A DNA stretch of 64,000 bases from Antennarius striatus (Eukaryota > Chordata > Actinopteri > Lophiiformes > Antennariidae). Below the pieces are notes generated by a model. That model ran no database searches. It was not told the origin of the DNA and saw only the letters and a list, made by a program, of their open reading frames with translations. Below are positions 35,072 to 48,460 of this stretch, one piece after another (the stretch's first letter is position 1; the number at the start of each line of letters is the position of its first letter). Location: NCBI RefSeq assembly GCF_040054535.1, contig NC_090782.1, positions 18,451,001 through 18,515,000 on the forward strand, given 5' to 3'. The translations under genes and the position numbers were made by a program.

Positions 35072-36636
35072 GCAAGAACAGACTGGGCGAGACGAGGGAG
35101 ATAAGTGTTGGGGATGTGCGTATGGAGCGATGCTGCTCAGCATGGGTTGCGGCAGAAAGAAAACCTACATACAGTATATAACAACTTACAAACTATTCAT
35201 CTTAAAAACAGCCTCTCAGAACCTCTTGTGTTCATAAGCTGGGCGCTGTCTGTACATAATTTGTAGCATTTTTGTTTGACAGTAAGCTGTTCAATGAAAT
35301 ATGCTGAAACAAAAGAACATCAACTACTTAATAGTTATCGTTAATACTGCCGCAATACTGCCGTTTTTGCCAGCAAGTATTTAACAACTCTTGTCATCTT
35401 GTCAATCATTTCATCTGCTTTCAAAAACAATCACTGAACAATGACTAAATTTTTAAAAACTACGTATCTTTATTGTCCCATTTCTCATCACTGAAGAAAA
35501 CTCACAAAGGAAGCTATATTGTATTTACACAGAATGTGGCCCTTCTGTAGCAATCATAACAATGTAATGATTATAATGATCTCTATCCACTCCAACTACT
35601 CTAAATGTAAAAGGTAATAGTTTCCTTCATTAAAACTTATAAGACTTTTTTTTTAACCAGTCCAACTGAGGGGGTGTGGTCCAGTGGTGACACAAGCTCA
35701 GTGTGTCATGCATATCGGAATGTGGTGCTGGACAAATTCACAGGAAGTTCAGAAACTGCTCTATGGCAGGGTAGTTTGCATCAATAACTTTTTTCATTGT
35801 TTTCTCATTCCCTGTTTTTTATATCAGGCAGTAAGAATTGAATACATATGCCTAATGCTAAAAAAGAGGTTGGCATCCCATTTGTCCCTTGATTTTGACA
35901 ATCCACAGAAACAGCACAATTGGCTGAAAATAAAGTAAAAAAAGATCCCCAGACTTCTAAAAATCCCCTGCCTGAAAACAGTCATCCATGCGGTAATGTG
36001 ATTATTATCAGTCTTTAATAGACACACAACTCACGCTGCCATAGTCATAGGCATGTGTACCATGTTTCATATAAACACCATGACTTAACTTACTGGTTGC
36101 CAATGACATCTATAGATGTCAATTGCAATGCAACAAAGTTTCCATAAGTGAGCGACCACCCACGATTGAACATGGTGTCGCGCTGAGTGAGTACAGATAG
36201 AAAACGCAGGTAAATGACTGCAGCGTTGCAGAAAATTTGCCGAAAGCGATCATTTGCTACAAAGAACTGGCAGTCAATGAGCTAAGGACCATCCCTTACC
36301 AGAACTCATTATATGTTCAATACCTAAGTTTTCATATGAGTCAGTAATTTGTTTGTTTTTTGCTGAACACCTTTTATTTGTGGAAACACAACATTTTAAG
36401 ATTTGACTTAATTTAGTTTCTTCACTTATCAAATCATTCATTTTGTGTACTAAGAACAGTTACATCTGCATAAAGTGTTGTGAAATGAAACATACCCTAA
36501 ACTGTAGAATTTATTGTGGTGTTTTCTTCTAGGATAAGTGTTTGGGAGGTGAGACAGGGGTTGCAAACAACTTTCAAAATGACAAACGATTAATGACACA
36601 TTCGTGTCATCATACTGTTCCACCCCTCATCCGCCC

Positions 36637-36905
36637 ATCCGCTGTGGACCTTCCTCTGTGGACCTGCACCTCCAAGCCCACCAGTATCACCCCCATCTTT
36701 TTTTTTTTTAATTCTTTCCAGATATGTTATTACAACATATTTCACTTTCATCAGTATTGAAACATCATCAACAACATCTGAAGAAAAAAAAAGGGGGTTG
36801 ACGGGTAGAAGCCATTGGCTTGTAAGGTTCCCTATCTATCTATCCATGTGCTGTGGACCTTCTCCTCCAGGCCCACCAGTAACACCCCTCATCTATCCAT
36901 CGGCT
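36637..36905. repeat. Two diverged copies of a short CT-rich segment
   Basis: A segment with CTGTGGACCTTC, then CCTCCAAGCCCACCAGTATC, at about 36640-36690 recurs with changes at about 36848-36890. It is probably a local duplication, with no coding sign. Confidence 0.45.
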
Positions 36906-37982
36906 GGGGTCCTGCTTCCTTTCTTCCTCAGTGGATAAAACATCTGCCTTTTTTGGGGAGTGGGAGTTTTCATTTTGCACACTTTCAAATGCAAAGGAGG
37001 CAAAATGATGCTATTGTATGTCAATGGAATGATAAACCCTAATGAAGATGCAACATATTTAACAACAAAAAACATGAGTACAGTAGTTGAAAAACTTCAA
37101 GTTGCCTGTTCATGACTAAAGTCTGTCTGTTCTTCGCAGGATACTAAGGAGGAGCAAAAGCTTGTCCTCCTCTTCTCCAGATAAAAAAAATAATAACAGA
37201 TTTGGGGCTGCAAGTAACAGAACAGCTCTACTCATTCAAATCAAAACTCTTTCACACCTGTTCAGTGTAGGGTTGCTAGATCTTTCTGATACAATGTTCC
37301 ATGAACACAATGCATGTGAGATGTCTGTCTGTACGTCGGCCCCCCACAACATCTGTTTAACATAATGTACAACTACGACTAACCATTATTATAAAAGCAA
37401 AGTTCTATACCCAAGCATTGTTGCTCTGCTATTGTTTTGTTCAGTTTGAACAAGTGTTTCAGAGATAGGCCTTCACTGTGCACTCTTGCATGATCTCTGT
37501 GTATATAGGCCTTATAAGGCAAATATGCCTTTCCCAAATCAACAACATCAATTCAATTTCTCTGTGAGGTTAACATCAGTTGTATAGTCCATACACCTGT
37601 ATGAAGAAAGTCTTGCACCCCTGTCCCCAGTGAGGCAGGATAAGAAGGTGCACTTCAATGAAAGCAAAGGCAAATCTGACCCAAACTGACACGGCAGATT
37701 TCAATTGTAGACACCTTGCACTGAGTCCAGTACTTTAGAGATGGAAGATCAATGGTTAAAGCTCATCCCCAGGTTGTATCCACGACTCATCTGCACCACT
37801 CTAATGATGTCCCCACTGAGACAGGACCATGCAAGCCAACACATTAACAGCTACTTAAAAATAACTGAAGCTATCCAAAAGTGTCCTCGGGGTTTGATGA
37901 AGGGGGAAACAACAATTGTGCTGTCCATTAAAATCATTGCAAGTATGGGTTATTATTGCCCAATAACAGGTAGTGTGGGTAA

Positions 37983-38025
<43 letters not shown>

Positions 38026-38052
38026 CTTTATTAATCCCGGAGGAAATTGCAT
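37983..38052 (-). mobile_element. (GATA)n repeat with LINE 3' tail, reverse orientation
   Basis: About ten GATA units (37984-38024) run into TACTTTATTAATCCCGGAGG and AAATTG, the reverse complement of a fish LINE 3' end. Confidence 0.8.
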
Positions 38053-38630
38053 GTCATACAATTTTGAATTACAGTAATTGTTAAAACCAATACCAAATAT
38101 CTTACAGGCAAAGATTAGTGAGAGATTTTCAAGATGATTACGTACTACTCACCAACATTTATGTTCACAGCTACTGTTTTTAATTTCATCCATATTTATA
38201 TTTTTTCTGATAAATCATTCTAGTGTCAATGAGTTTTACTTTGGGGTACTGTCAAAAAAGAAAAATATCAACTAATACATCTGTTAATCTGTGCTCACTG
38301 GGCTAAGTGGGGGGCAGGGACCATTCTGAGGTGTGGTGCCATGTTTGGGGGAGGGAGAAGGGTGCAAAATGCATGTGGTTACCAGAGGCATAACCTAACT
38401 GTACCCAAGTGAAACATACTGCTCCTTGTATTCACTCTCTCTCGAGCTTACTCCCTCCCACCCCTCCCAGCTGTTCTGTTGTAGGCTCGGTCAGCGGAGA
38501 GTGTGTGTGTCTCTGCTGGTTGTGTCCCGAACGCAAAGGGTTAAGCCCCTGCCATTTTAACACCACTGACAGATCAGACCATTAGGGTGTTACCTAACAA
38601 AATGGAAGCCTTTAACCCTGAATCTGCCAC

Positions 38631-38794
<164 letters not shown>

Positions 38795-40234
38795 TTTGTG
38801 AATCACAGCCATAGCCACACAAAGAATATGTGTGCACACGTCTCCACCTGGATTCTCCCTTAGTATTGTGACAATGACAAAAGCATTTCTACAAAGTGCA
38901 AAGTAGACTTTTGTAAATGAACCCAATAATGCAGGAACAATAAAAAGAAGAAAACAAAAAGTATGGCTGCAGTGGTTATAAACACACGCATTGGGAGACA
39001 CTGGCATGTCTATAAATACTAAGCACATAACAGCTTTCAGTCAAACACCCTTAATGACCTGCTAACCATCGAATGACATAAATTACATCCAGCCTATGGC
39101 AATCCAACACATCATCCTTATTCAGAACCCTTGTGTAGAATGTTTATTCAGCCACATATACTTGAAACCTAAATGTTTCTGTGGAATACCTGAATAATGG
39201 GATAATCTCTAATTTCAGTCAAATTGCTTCCAAATGACTCCATAATCCCAAAAAACCAGAAGCCCTTACTCACAAACCAGAGTATCTGGATGCATGTTGA
39301 CTGCTATCACATTATATTTCTCAGAAATGTATGGTTGTGGGCAAGAAGTGATCAGAGAAGGCAAAAATTCTCTTAAAAGATGCAAAGAATCAAAATATCA
39401 GAAAACAATGAACTGAAAAAATAGCTAAAAATCACAAGTATGTACAGCACCTGGCATTTGGTGAAGGCACATGCTTTACTCTTTGTAAAGCAAAAAATGT
39501 AATTCCAGTTGCAAATAATGAGTCACTCAATCAAGTGTAAAAGTCATTTGCTTTGAAATGACGAAGATTCCATACACCTAGGAGAAGCTGGATTTACTGG
39601 TTTAACTCGATGCATTGGTGATGAAATAAAAAAAATATATGGTAAAAAATGAGAAGCACACACAACTCACCCTTAACACACATGTATTAAATTTTACTTA
39701 ATTCTGTCTAGCATTTTGAAAAGATGTGGAGAGACCTTGCACCTAGCAACTTCAAGATAGTATTTTGAGTACCATATCAGAGTAACTATATATTGTGAAT
39801 TTACAGATTTGATACCAAAAAATGTTCATAAGTGTAAGAATGGGTTAGTAAAAAAAACAATAAAATTTAATATTCTAGAGGAGGCCTCTTAAAGAACAGA
39901 CATCAGCATTTGGTAATAGACAGATGTTTGTGGGCATGTGTGAACACCAGTTTCACGCCTGTTTCTAAAATAGACTATTCACTGCACTGGGCTATATCAT
40001 TTTACAGTGAATGTCAAGTTTTTGGCAGACTACTACACACTACCACCTTTTCAATATAATTATTTCCTTGTACATATGTATTTACACAAATTGATAACTT
40101 TAAGTGCAAATAAATCAAAATTCCTGTTCACAGTGTTTGAAATAATTTATACAGGTTAAAAAAAAATCGTACAAATTTTGATAGAGCCAGAGACAGGAAG
40201 ACAATGCTTCAAGCTGCACCTAGTTTTTATACTT

Positions 40235-40450
40235 GGGCAGCAGGGTGGTGCAGTGGGTAGCACTGTAGTCTCACAGCAAGAATGTCTCAAGTTCAAGTCC
40301 AAATGAGGACCTTTCAGAGAGGAGTTTGCATGTTCTCCCCACATTTGCGTGGGGTCTCTCCAGGTTCTCAAGCCTACCACCAAAAACATGCAACATAGGT
40401 GTATTGGAGATTCTAAATTGACCATAGGTGTGACTGAAGGTGAGAGTGCA
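40235..40450 (+). mobile_element. Fish SINE/short repeat with tRNA-like head
   Basis: It begins GGGCAGCAGGGTGGTGCAGT, includes GTTTGCATGTTCTCCCCAC and ends near TCTAAATTGACCATAGGTGT. These are landmarks of a very common fish repeat. It is diverged from its consensus. Confidence 0.75.
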
Positions 40451-41059
40451 CCTGCTGTCTTACAATATGGGATATGTCCAGGTCACCATTGTAAATGAGA
40501 ATGGTTTCTCAATTGGCTTACCTGGTTACGTTTAATTAAGAAAAAATGTTTAAAGGAAAAACAATGTTGCTTATTCTGACATCATCTAAAATACTGATGA
40601 AATTCTAACTGTACAAAAGCAGGTATGAAAACATATCAAGATCAGAAAAATGATCATAATCATGTAAATATTTTATTTTAAAACGATTGAGGTCTCTTCA
40701 TACAATGATGGAAGTTAAAATGACATGTATGCACCCAAAGACTTTTTCTTCAGATGTCAATCAGACAGTGACAAAAACAATTGACTCAACAAACAGATAT
40801 GGGGATTGGAAATTTCAGACTCTCCAGAACTGGTGTGCCAAAAGCCTAGCATGAGGTGTCATCCACCTTCATTCTGCAGCTAAATTTTTACATGATTATT
40901 AAGTCTGACCACATACACATAGAGCTGTGCAGAACAGAGGCACATGAAGTACAAATAACATCAGGACAACTAATAAAATGGCCCAGTAATGAGCTAAACA
41001 AAAAAAAATTGTGATTAAAACTAACTTGTGATGTTGTTTTGCCCTGAATGTCCTCTCCG

Positions 41060-41342
41060 GCTCTCTGGCTTCATCCCACCTCCATCTGACAACTGCAGCT
41101 TAGATAAACTGATCACCCTAAATTGCCCCCGTGTGTGTGTGTGTGTGTGTGTGTGTTTGTGTGTGTGTGTTTGTGTTTCATGTGGCTCTGCCATGCACTG
41201 GCAATGCATCGGGAGTGTCCACATGGCTCGTGCCCGTAGCAAGCCAGGATAAGCTCCAGTAACACCTGTGACCCACAAAGCAAAGTAGCGGCCTTTGACA
41301 AGACAGGGTTGTCTTGTCTACAAAAAAATGGATGGATGGATT
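41060..41342 (+). mobile_element. Degenerate copy of the same fish repeat with a GT insert
   Basis: CCCTAAATTGCCCCCGTGTG starts a GT tract (41131-41177). The 3' part holds GGATAAGCTCCAG and a terminal ATGGATGGATGGA tail, as seen at the 3' ends of these fish repeats. Confidence 0.7.
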
Positions 41343-41942
41343 GCCTATTGAATGCTACATTGTCAATCAGTAATCAATCATAAGGTATATTAGGATGTAA
41401 TTTCCGTTCCTGATAAAAAGCAAGTGAAGTCATAGAATATGGTGGTAGGTGGTAATATATCTTTATTAGCAGTGATGAGCATTGACTGTACAATATTGAA
41501 TTCATTGATCAATTTAAAAAAAAGATTACGATCAGCCGCCTTTTTGCTGAACCGAGGTTTACTGACTGTTGAGGTATGTGGAAGAATGAACTAAGAAACA
41601 TGTATTGAACAATCTGTATGTCGCTGTCTTGTTTTCAGCCGCTTCTTCCACATTAGGGTAACAGGAGTTGCTTATAAATATGTACTTATAAATATATACT
41701 TATGTTTTTAGTCTGATTTGTTGTACAGTAGCATGATATTATGTCTATCTGTAAATGCAGTTAGTTTACTGGTTATGTTGGTGCTCACTCTAGATTCATG
41801 CAATAACAATTCAAATTATCAGGAGGTTTCAGACTAACAAAATTATAAATGCTAGTTTGAGTTCTTACAACAAGGATTATATGTTTACTGTTTGACTCAA
41901 CAATTTTGCCAACTTAGTCAGTTTTCCTCAATTATTTCCTTG

Positions 41943-41990
41943 ATGTAGCTTTCATATCTTCAGCTTCCACTGCAGATATGAAAGCTACAT
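41943..41990. repeat. Perfect 17-bp inverted repeat, 14-nt loop
   Basis: Arms ATGTAGCTTTCATATCT at 41943-41959 and AGATATGAAAGCTACAT at 41974-41990. Confidence 0.95.
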
Positions 41991-42764
41991 AGTTGGATGA
42001 TTTCTTTTTAGTGTGTTTGAAGTGATACAATCAAAACTATATGGAGTGCACAATCATGAAAATTGATAAGATGATCCATGCCATTCCTCTGTCTGACTTC
42101 CTGTTCATCTCAATCTGCTAAGAGCAGCTTGTTGCTGCTTCTGTCACAAACAAGCGAGTATAAGCAAAATTCAAGTGGAGGAGAGTGGAAAGTCACTCAG
42201 CATGTTCAAGAATGGTATCATTCTAACAATACCAACTTTAAAAATTAATAACCTGTGATAACCTGTAATAATCAAGCAGTAAATGTATAAGACAGTTGGT
42301 CACACAGTTCACAATGCACCTGTCAATATGAAGTCCAACAGGGTAAACAAGAAATTGTCAGACATTGAAAGATTCCTCTCCTGATGCTTCAAGAACAGCC
42401 CAAGGCCTTTTGGTGGAACCCTGTGGTTATTACGATTGCTTGCGTCTGTCCTGACAGTTTTAAACTGACAAATTTCAAATATAGAACTGCTTAGTTGTCA
42501 AAATACCAGGTCCTACTCGTAATGATGAACTTACATATCAATCGAACATCCTTAAACGTTAGATTGCATCTAGCATTTTCTGCATTTAGAATGCAGGGGT
42601 AGTCTTTTCCAGTGACATCTCTCTTGAAACACAGGAAAACGTAATTCAACAATGCCATACAACATAAGCATAGAAAACAGTATGTAACAACGCAAACTCC
42701 AAAGTGAAGTACCACTACATAAGAAGATGACAATTTTCACTTTTGACACCATCGTCATCAACAT

Positions 42765-43166
42765 GGGGCGGCAGTGGCTCAGTGGTAGAGCGCATGGTAG
42801 AGTGGGTCGTCCAATGCTTCAAAGATCGGCAGTTCGATTCCCGCTCCCGCCAAAAAAAAAAAAAGAACACCCGGAGGTGAGCTGACAGTGGGAGGTGTCA
42901 GCTCATCTCCGGAGCACTGCTGAGGTGCTCCTGAGCAAGGCGCCGTCCCCCTTACAAACTGCTCATTTGGGGCGCACCAATAAAGGAGCTGCCTGCCACT
43001 CTACCTCCTCTGCATGCATACAGGCCCCATGTGTGTTTGTGTTTAGGGCCTGTACACACATATACAGTATATATGCATGACTTGATTTGAACTAACTAGA
43101 CTGTGCTACTAATTTCCCTGCGGGGATTATAATCAATATATAAAATAAAAAAAATATAAAAAAACA
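42765..43166 (+). mobile_element. tRNA-derived SINE, copy 2
   Basis: Head GGGGCGGCAGTGGCTCAGTG with an A box and a B box (AGTTCGATTCCC), an internal poly(A) run at 42851-42863, and a body with GAGCAAGGCGCCGTCCCCCT. The 3' end AATTTCCCTGCGGGGAT resembles a fish LINE tail, so the SINE was probably mobilised by that LINE. It shares head and body with the copy at 30888-31264. Confidence 0.85.
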
Positions 43167-43759
43167 CAGATCATTACTGTACTATAACGCAATGTCCCTG
43201 TAGAAGTGATCCGTTCTGTATGGTAAATATATAACTTTTCTTTTGGAAAATGTAAGAATAAGAAATTAATTCTGTAAATGGATGATATTATGTGTTTGCT
43301 AAAGGTTGTATGAAACAGATGTCATCTCCATTTTCACACATTAGATACATATACAGTATGCTTTATTGATACTGGAGGAAACTAAGTAAATGTATATTTT
43401 AGCTTAGTTCAAATTGACCATAATGTTCTAGTCTAAATCAAATGAATGTTGGTGGTTATTACATGCATATGCACAGCTGAACAACAGAACTGAACTGTGC
43501 ACTTGTTACTCATCACATCTGAAAAATGTATCAATGAGATTAAAGTCCTTACAGAGAAACCTGCTTATAAAGCTCAATATAAAATACTCATTAAAATAAT
43601 GACCAAAGGTGTTACTGATCAAGATACATTTAACCATGTGACATACACATGTGTTTAAACCCTGATGCAACAGATTATGATGGGATCTCTTTCCATGCTT
43701 GTCCAGTTTCATCACTCTAAGAAAGATTTCCATAAGAGGTACATTTCCAGAGGCAAACT

Positions 43760-43800
43760 CACAAATTTCCCCATTGTGGGACAATAAAGGATTATTATCT
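43760..43800 (+). mobile_element. LINE 3' tail remnant
   Basis: TTTCCCCATTGTGGGACAAT followed by AAAGGATTATTATCTT is a typical end of a fish LINE copy; nothing of the element body is seen. Confidence 0.55.
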
Positions 43801-44949
43801 TAAATCCAAGGTCCATCATGACATGCAAAGTGACATGTGTCCACCATTAATGGCCAAGGGTGAGAACTGCCAACATATTCTAATAGAAGTGAGCTTGCTA
43901 AGAGTATTTTGGGACATAAAAAACAATAACCTAACACTGAGCCCTATAAGAGACATAATGAAATCTCTCAATTATGATATATGTCTTATTACCAATATAA
44001 CAATCTTATTACTAACATTAGCAACATCCAACAATTAATATCTCAGTAATCCCTTCGAATAGTTAACTTCAACGGGAAATGGTTACAGAGCATGATGTTA
44101 GACTTGAATATAAGTCTCCTCATTCATATAGTAAGTGGTGAATTTAAACGGTGACTAAGACATCCGTAGTCTGCTACAAACTACGCGACTAATTTGCCGT
44201 TTAGTCTGGCTCAGGTGATGGCTACAAACCAGTCGTGGACAGACACACACCCAGACGGAGGCACCACCGTCCACCATTACGCCTCCATAAAAAGGCTTTT
44301 CACGGCTGAGCTAATCTGACAAAGTTCTGAGATCATTGTCTTATAACCCCCTAATCATACACATCCACGGTTAAGAACAACAGACGGCTTTGCGATAACA
44401 ACTCATAATATTAGTTTTGATGTTAACGGTTTTTAGTGAATCAACTTTGCCCAAAAGGAATAGATACCTATTTTCAACTAACCCATCAACAACAACAAGC
44501 TATCTCATGCTAACGTTAACTTGGTTTGCCAACAACAACCTGTCCATCTGTCCGGCTACAAAAGCAGTGGCTAAAACGGGCTAACAACCAACTGTATCGG
44601 TTTATGTTTACAGAGATTACAAAGAAAACTCTCTGAGTACTGGAACATATACACCTCTATTGATGATAATAGTGATTGTGATATTTAGCTTGGTTGTCTG
44701 TACGCGTCCGAATAGCGATACACACCAGACAATGACATCGAACACGAACACATCAGTGAGCTGCTAAAATTAAAGGCTAGCTTAAGAGCTATGCTAGCCT
44801 GCTAACGCTAACTCCCCGGACACTCCACACAGACAGTTGCTAAATTTATTCACTAACAATTAAGCGTTAATTACACAGAGAAAATGGCAATTACATACAA
44901 GACTTTAATTTATTTAGCTTCACTGTTAGTACATAAATGAGTAACTTAC

Positions 44950-45420
44950 ATTACGTCTCTACTGGAGCATCCCAAGACAAGTTGCCGGTGAAGTTAGTTT
45001 TAATATTCCTCAACTTTAAAAGCGGTTCGTTCTCCGCAGTCCGTGTGGGCTAGGTGTATGCGTGTAGCGGAGCGTCACACAAATAGTTACCTTGCGTGTT
45101 AGCTGAGATCAAGCTATGCTAGCTAGCTTAATTTACGTTAGCTTGGCTAACGCCGAGAGACAAACTTCCTTTCGTCGTCATTAATTTAATTGAAATTAAA
45201 AACATTAGATTAATTGGTATGACAAAGAAACGCGTGAACTTACGGAGTCTGAGAGGAGCTTCACTGAGTTCCCCCCACGATTTTCAGGTGTTTGGTGATT
45301 GAGTATTTAGCTGGCTTCGGTGAAAAGATCCCGGGGATCCCCTCTGTTCTGTCCGCTGCCACTCCAGTTGCTAGATAATGTAATGAGCCACCACAGGCGG
45401 CGTCATGCTGCGTTCTCAAT
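44950..45420 (-). promoter_or_regulatory. gatad2a: gatad2a promoter and alternative non-coding first exons
   Basis: On the minus strand two strong donors GTAAGT occur: one after position 44950 (exon end GACGTAAT) and one after 45244 (exon end CAGACTCC). The surrounding DNA is richer in CpG than its flanks. This fits two alternative 5' UTR exons, or one plus an upstream start, feeding the acceptor before the coding exon at 28782. Transcription start sites cannot be placed from sequence alone. Confidence 0.55.
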
Positions 45421-47325
45421 ACCTCGGAAATACTAAACTTTCCTACTGGTGAGCTAAAAGAACAACACGTTGTAATTGTAAATACATTGTCATCAATCGC
45501 AATAGTCTTCGATATAGACAGAGTAAAAACAAGGTGATATAATTAGTAATCGTCCTACATAAATTAACTCAAAATTAATATAAAATTTACACAAAACTTG
45601 CTTTTGCAAGACTAAACTAGCTTTAAATACATGCGTACCTGAGAATGTTGCTTGTGACAGAACCCCCCCACCTTCTGTTTACATCTGCTAGGCTGGCTCA
45701 AAAAACGAAATCATAAATTAAAATAATTAGGCATTGTGCTTTTATGTATGTATGTATGCATGCATGCTTGTTTATTTGTTTTTTGATTGTTTGTCTGTAT
45801 GTCCACCCTCAAACATTAACTAGTAAGCATTAAAGGTCACGTATCCATTTGTGCTTTCACATGAGTTATCACTGATCATATAGTAAGCCACACAATTATA
45901 CAAGTTGTTACATTATATTAGTTAGTTAATTAATTTCATCTTCATTTTTTTAACTTTTTGTAGCTCACATTTTATATTTTATGACATACTTAATATTTTA
46001 ATAAATAGGTTTTTATTCAATTAATCATTGCGAATGAAAACTGTATTTTCAATGTAATTACCTCAGTCTATTAAACAGTATAACCAATTCTTTAAATTGT
46101 TGTATTGGCTTCTGCAAGAAGAATAGGATTGTAGTTGAAAATCAGACTACTGTTTATAGAGTAGACATTGCAGCACAAGTATCAACTGTTGTGTGAGCAC
46201 AGAAGGTCCTGCAGAATCAAGAGACAGGAGTTCCAAATGTTGGTTCAATTCCTAAAGTTACTATTCTGAGAGCCATTGTCTGTTTCTGAGGTACACTGTT
46301 GTCTTCATTCTGTGCTCATAAAGTAAACTCAAGGCAGTGTCATGTGGCATAGCTGGAATAGATCACTCTATGACCATACCAAGCCGCTGATCTGGTCAGA
46401 GCTTGTGACTCAGTGCTGCTCTCCAAATTCAAGTGGTTTTCCTCAGAGCTGAGTGACACCTATGTTTATTTCCCTGGCTACTTGCAAACCTGATAAGACT
46501 GGCCTTGTTAATAATCACAACTGAATTTCAATGTGACACTGGCCTTGTACAGGTTTAAGCCAGCGTATTTTTTGTTACAATATGGAGGAAGTGGTTACAT
46601 ATGTATCTCTGCTAAAGCTGCTGGGTATATAACAGTTCATCACACTTTCATAGACAGCATAAAAATCCTCATCTTGTTTTCTATCAGCAGGGAGTCAACC
46701 CAAGAGAACATGTGAATGACTATTCACATATTTTGTCAGAACGAAGTAACCCTGATTACAGTCTTGGTTCTATATGGCAAGTCTAGGCATGGACAACATG
46801 AGTACTGTTGCCAAAAACAATTTTAAGATATCCACATAATATAGACACAACCCTACAAAGGCAACAGTTGGTTACAAAGAAAACACTACAATATTTGACC
46901 ATGTTAATCAATTTGAGTAAATGTCAGTATGTAACCGTTTTGGTGGTTAGTAAATGTGGATTTTTTTAAAAACACTTAATTTCTAGTAAATCTAGGATCA
47001 GATATACTGCATCCCAAAAATGTAGAGTTATACGTATTTTATGTTGATGAATCACAAGCAAAAACGTTCCACAACTTCCCTCACATGAACACATTTGAAA
47101 AGTTTGGCACCACCTAAAGGCTACTTTGAAAAAGGCTTACCACTGACTCCTGCAGTCACCAGTAAATTACTAGCCTTATTCCTGGTTGTTTTGTGGTGTT
47201 TGCCACATCAACACTTTGAGTGACAGTTACTACATTCACTTAGGCAATTATGTGTCTGAATCTATAGGCACTTAAGCCGCTTACAATAATTTTTAAAAAG
47301 TCAGTACAGACAGATCAGTGAATTA
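45421..47325. other. Intergenic DNA between mau2 and gatad2a
   Basis: About 1.9 kb, AT-rich, with a short GTAT/GCAT tandem near 45746-45770. No gene is recognised. Confidence 0.6.
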
Positions 47326-48460
47326 CAAAATTTCAATTGTATTTTTATTGGAAAATTATCGATGACAATGAAAGCATTAAAAACATAGGCATTGGATATA
47401 ATATGGCTAGTACTCACACTTAAACTGTGTCCATAAAGAGTACCTTAAATACCAAAGCATTGAAATTTCTACACAGGATAGCTAAAAATACATATCACAC
47501 TTTACTATATTGACTTTATAAAATGTCACTGTACAATAAAGGTTCAATGAGTGGCAAGTCTATACAAACATACTGCAAAGAAACCATTTAGTTGAACTAG
47601 CAATAGAAATTAAAATATTACCAAAATAAATTTAATTATGGAGATTAGTGTAACCTCAACAAGCCAACAATTTGTAAAAATTAATTCAACAGAAAAATAC
47701 ATCAGTTTAATGTGTTGCTTTAAAAGGTATGTGATTTTCCTCAAAGACACCAAATAATAAAATACATAAGTATTTCAAAATTGCTTATGAATAAACTTAA
47801 AGGCATACCCTGGTCCATAGAGTAGCTGCACACTGTGGTATGTGCATGTCTCCCAATACAAAGTATGCTGTCAATTTGAATTGTGTTTCAACTGATAACT
47901 ATGTGAAAATATATTACAAGAGGTTTCTACTCTTCCTTATGTGGGTTTTTATCGAATCATCGAACAAGAATTTACTTTTAACAACCCAGATTGCAAAATA
48001 GTGAACAGGTAATCTACATCAGTAACTTCCAAGCATGAAAAAAAAGGTTTGTACAAAAAAGGCAAGATGTAAAATATATACAGTTACAAAAATATCATGA
48101 ATAAATTAATTTCCTCTACATTTCTTTACTGCCCTCCTACCTGCTGTCTTGTTTTTCCAAAAAATGGAAAAGAAACCAGGTGAACGTAGAGGCTTCTCTA
48201 CATCTAGACAGAGAAGCCCTTTTATGTCAGTACTTGTACTTGTAATCAACAGTCTAGCCCTGTAACTCTCCTAGTTATCAAAGTGTAAAAATACACGTGG
48301 TATAGTTGCAATGGTTTAGATCCGATAGCAGACAACCAGGAAGGAATTATGAGAAGCAAATAGTCCTCTAAAAACTCAGCTACAGTGGTCAGATAACAGG
48401 TTGTTAAACATCAATCCATTGAATGATAATGTACCAGCTGTCATCATATGCAAGTCAGAT
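47326..48460 (-). other. mau2: mau2 3' UTR (inferred)
   Basis: Follows the mau2 stop codon. An AATAAA signal in transcript sense lies at 47349-47344, giving a 3' UTR of about 1.1 kb. The end is inferred. Confidence 0.45.

Noticed and set aside
43506..43784. 92-codon minus-strand frame
   Set aside because: Overlaps a LINE 3' tail and has no recognisable domain or splice context.
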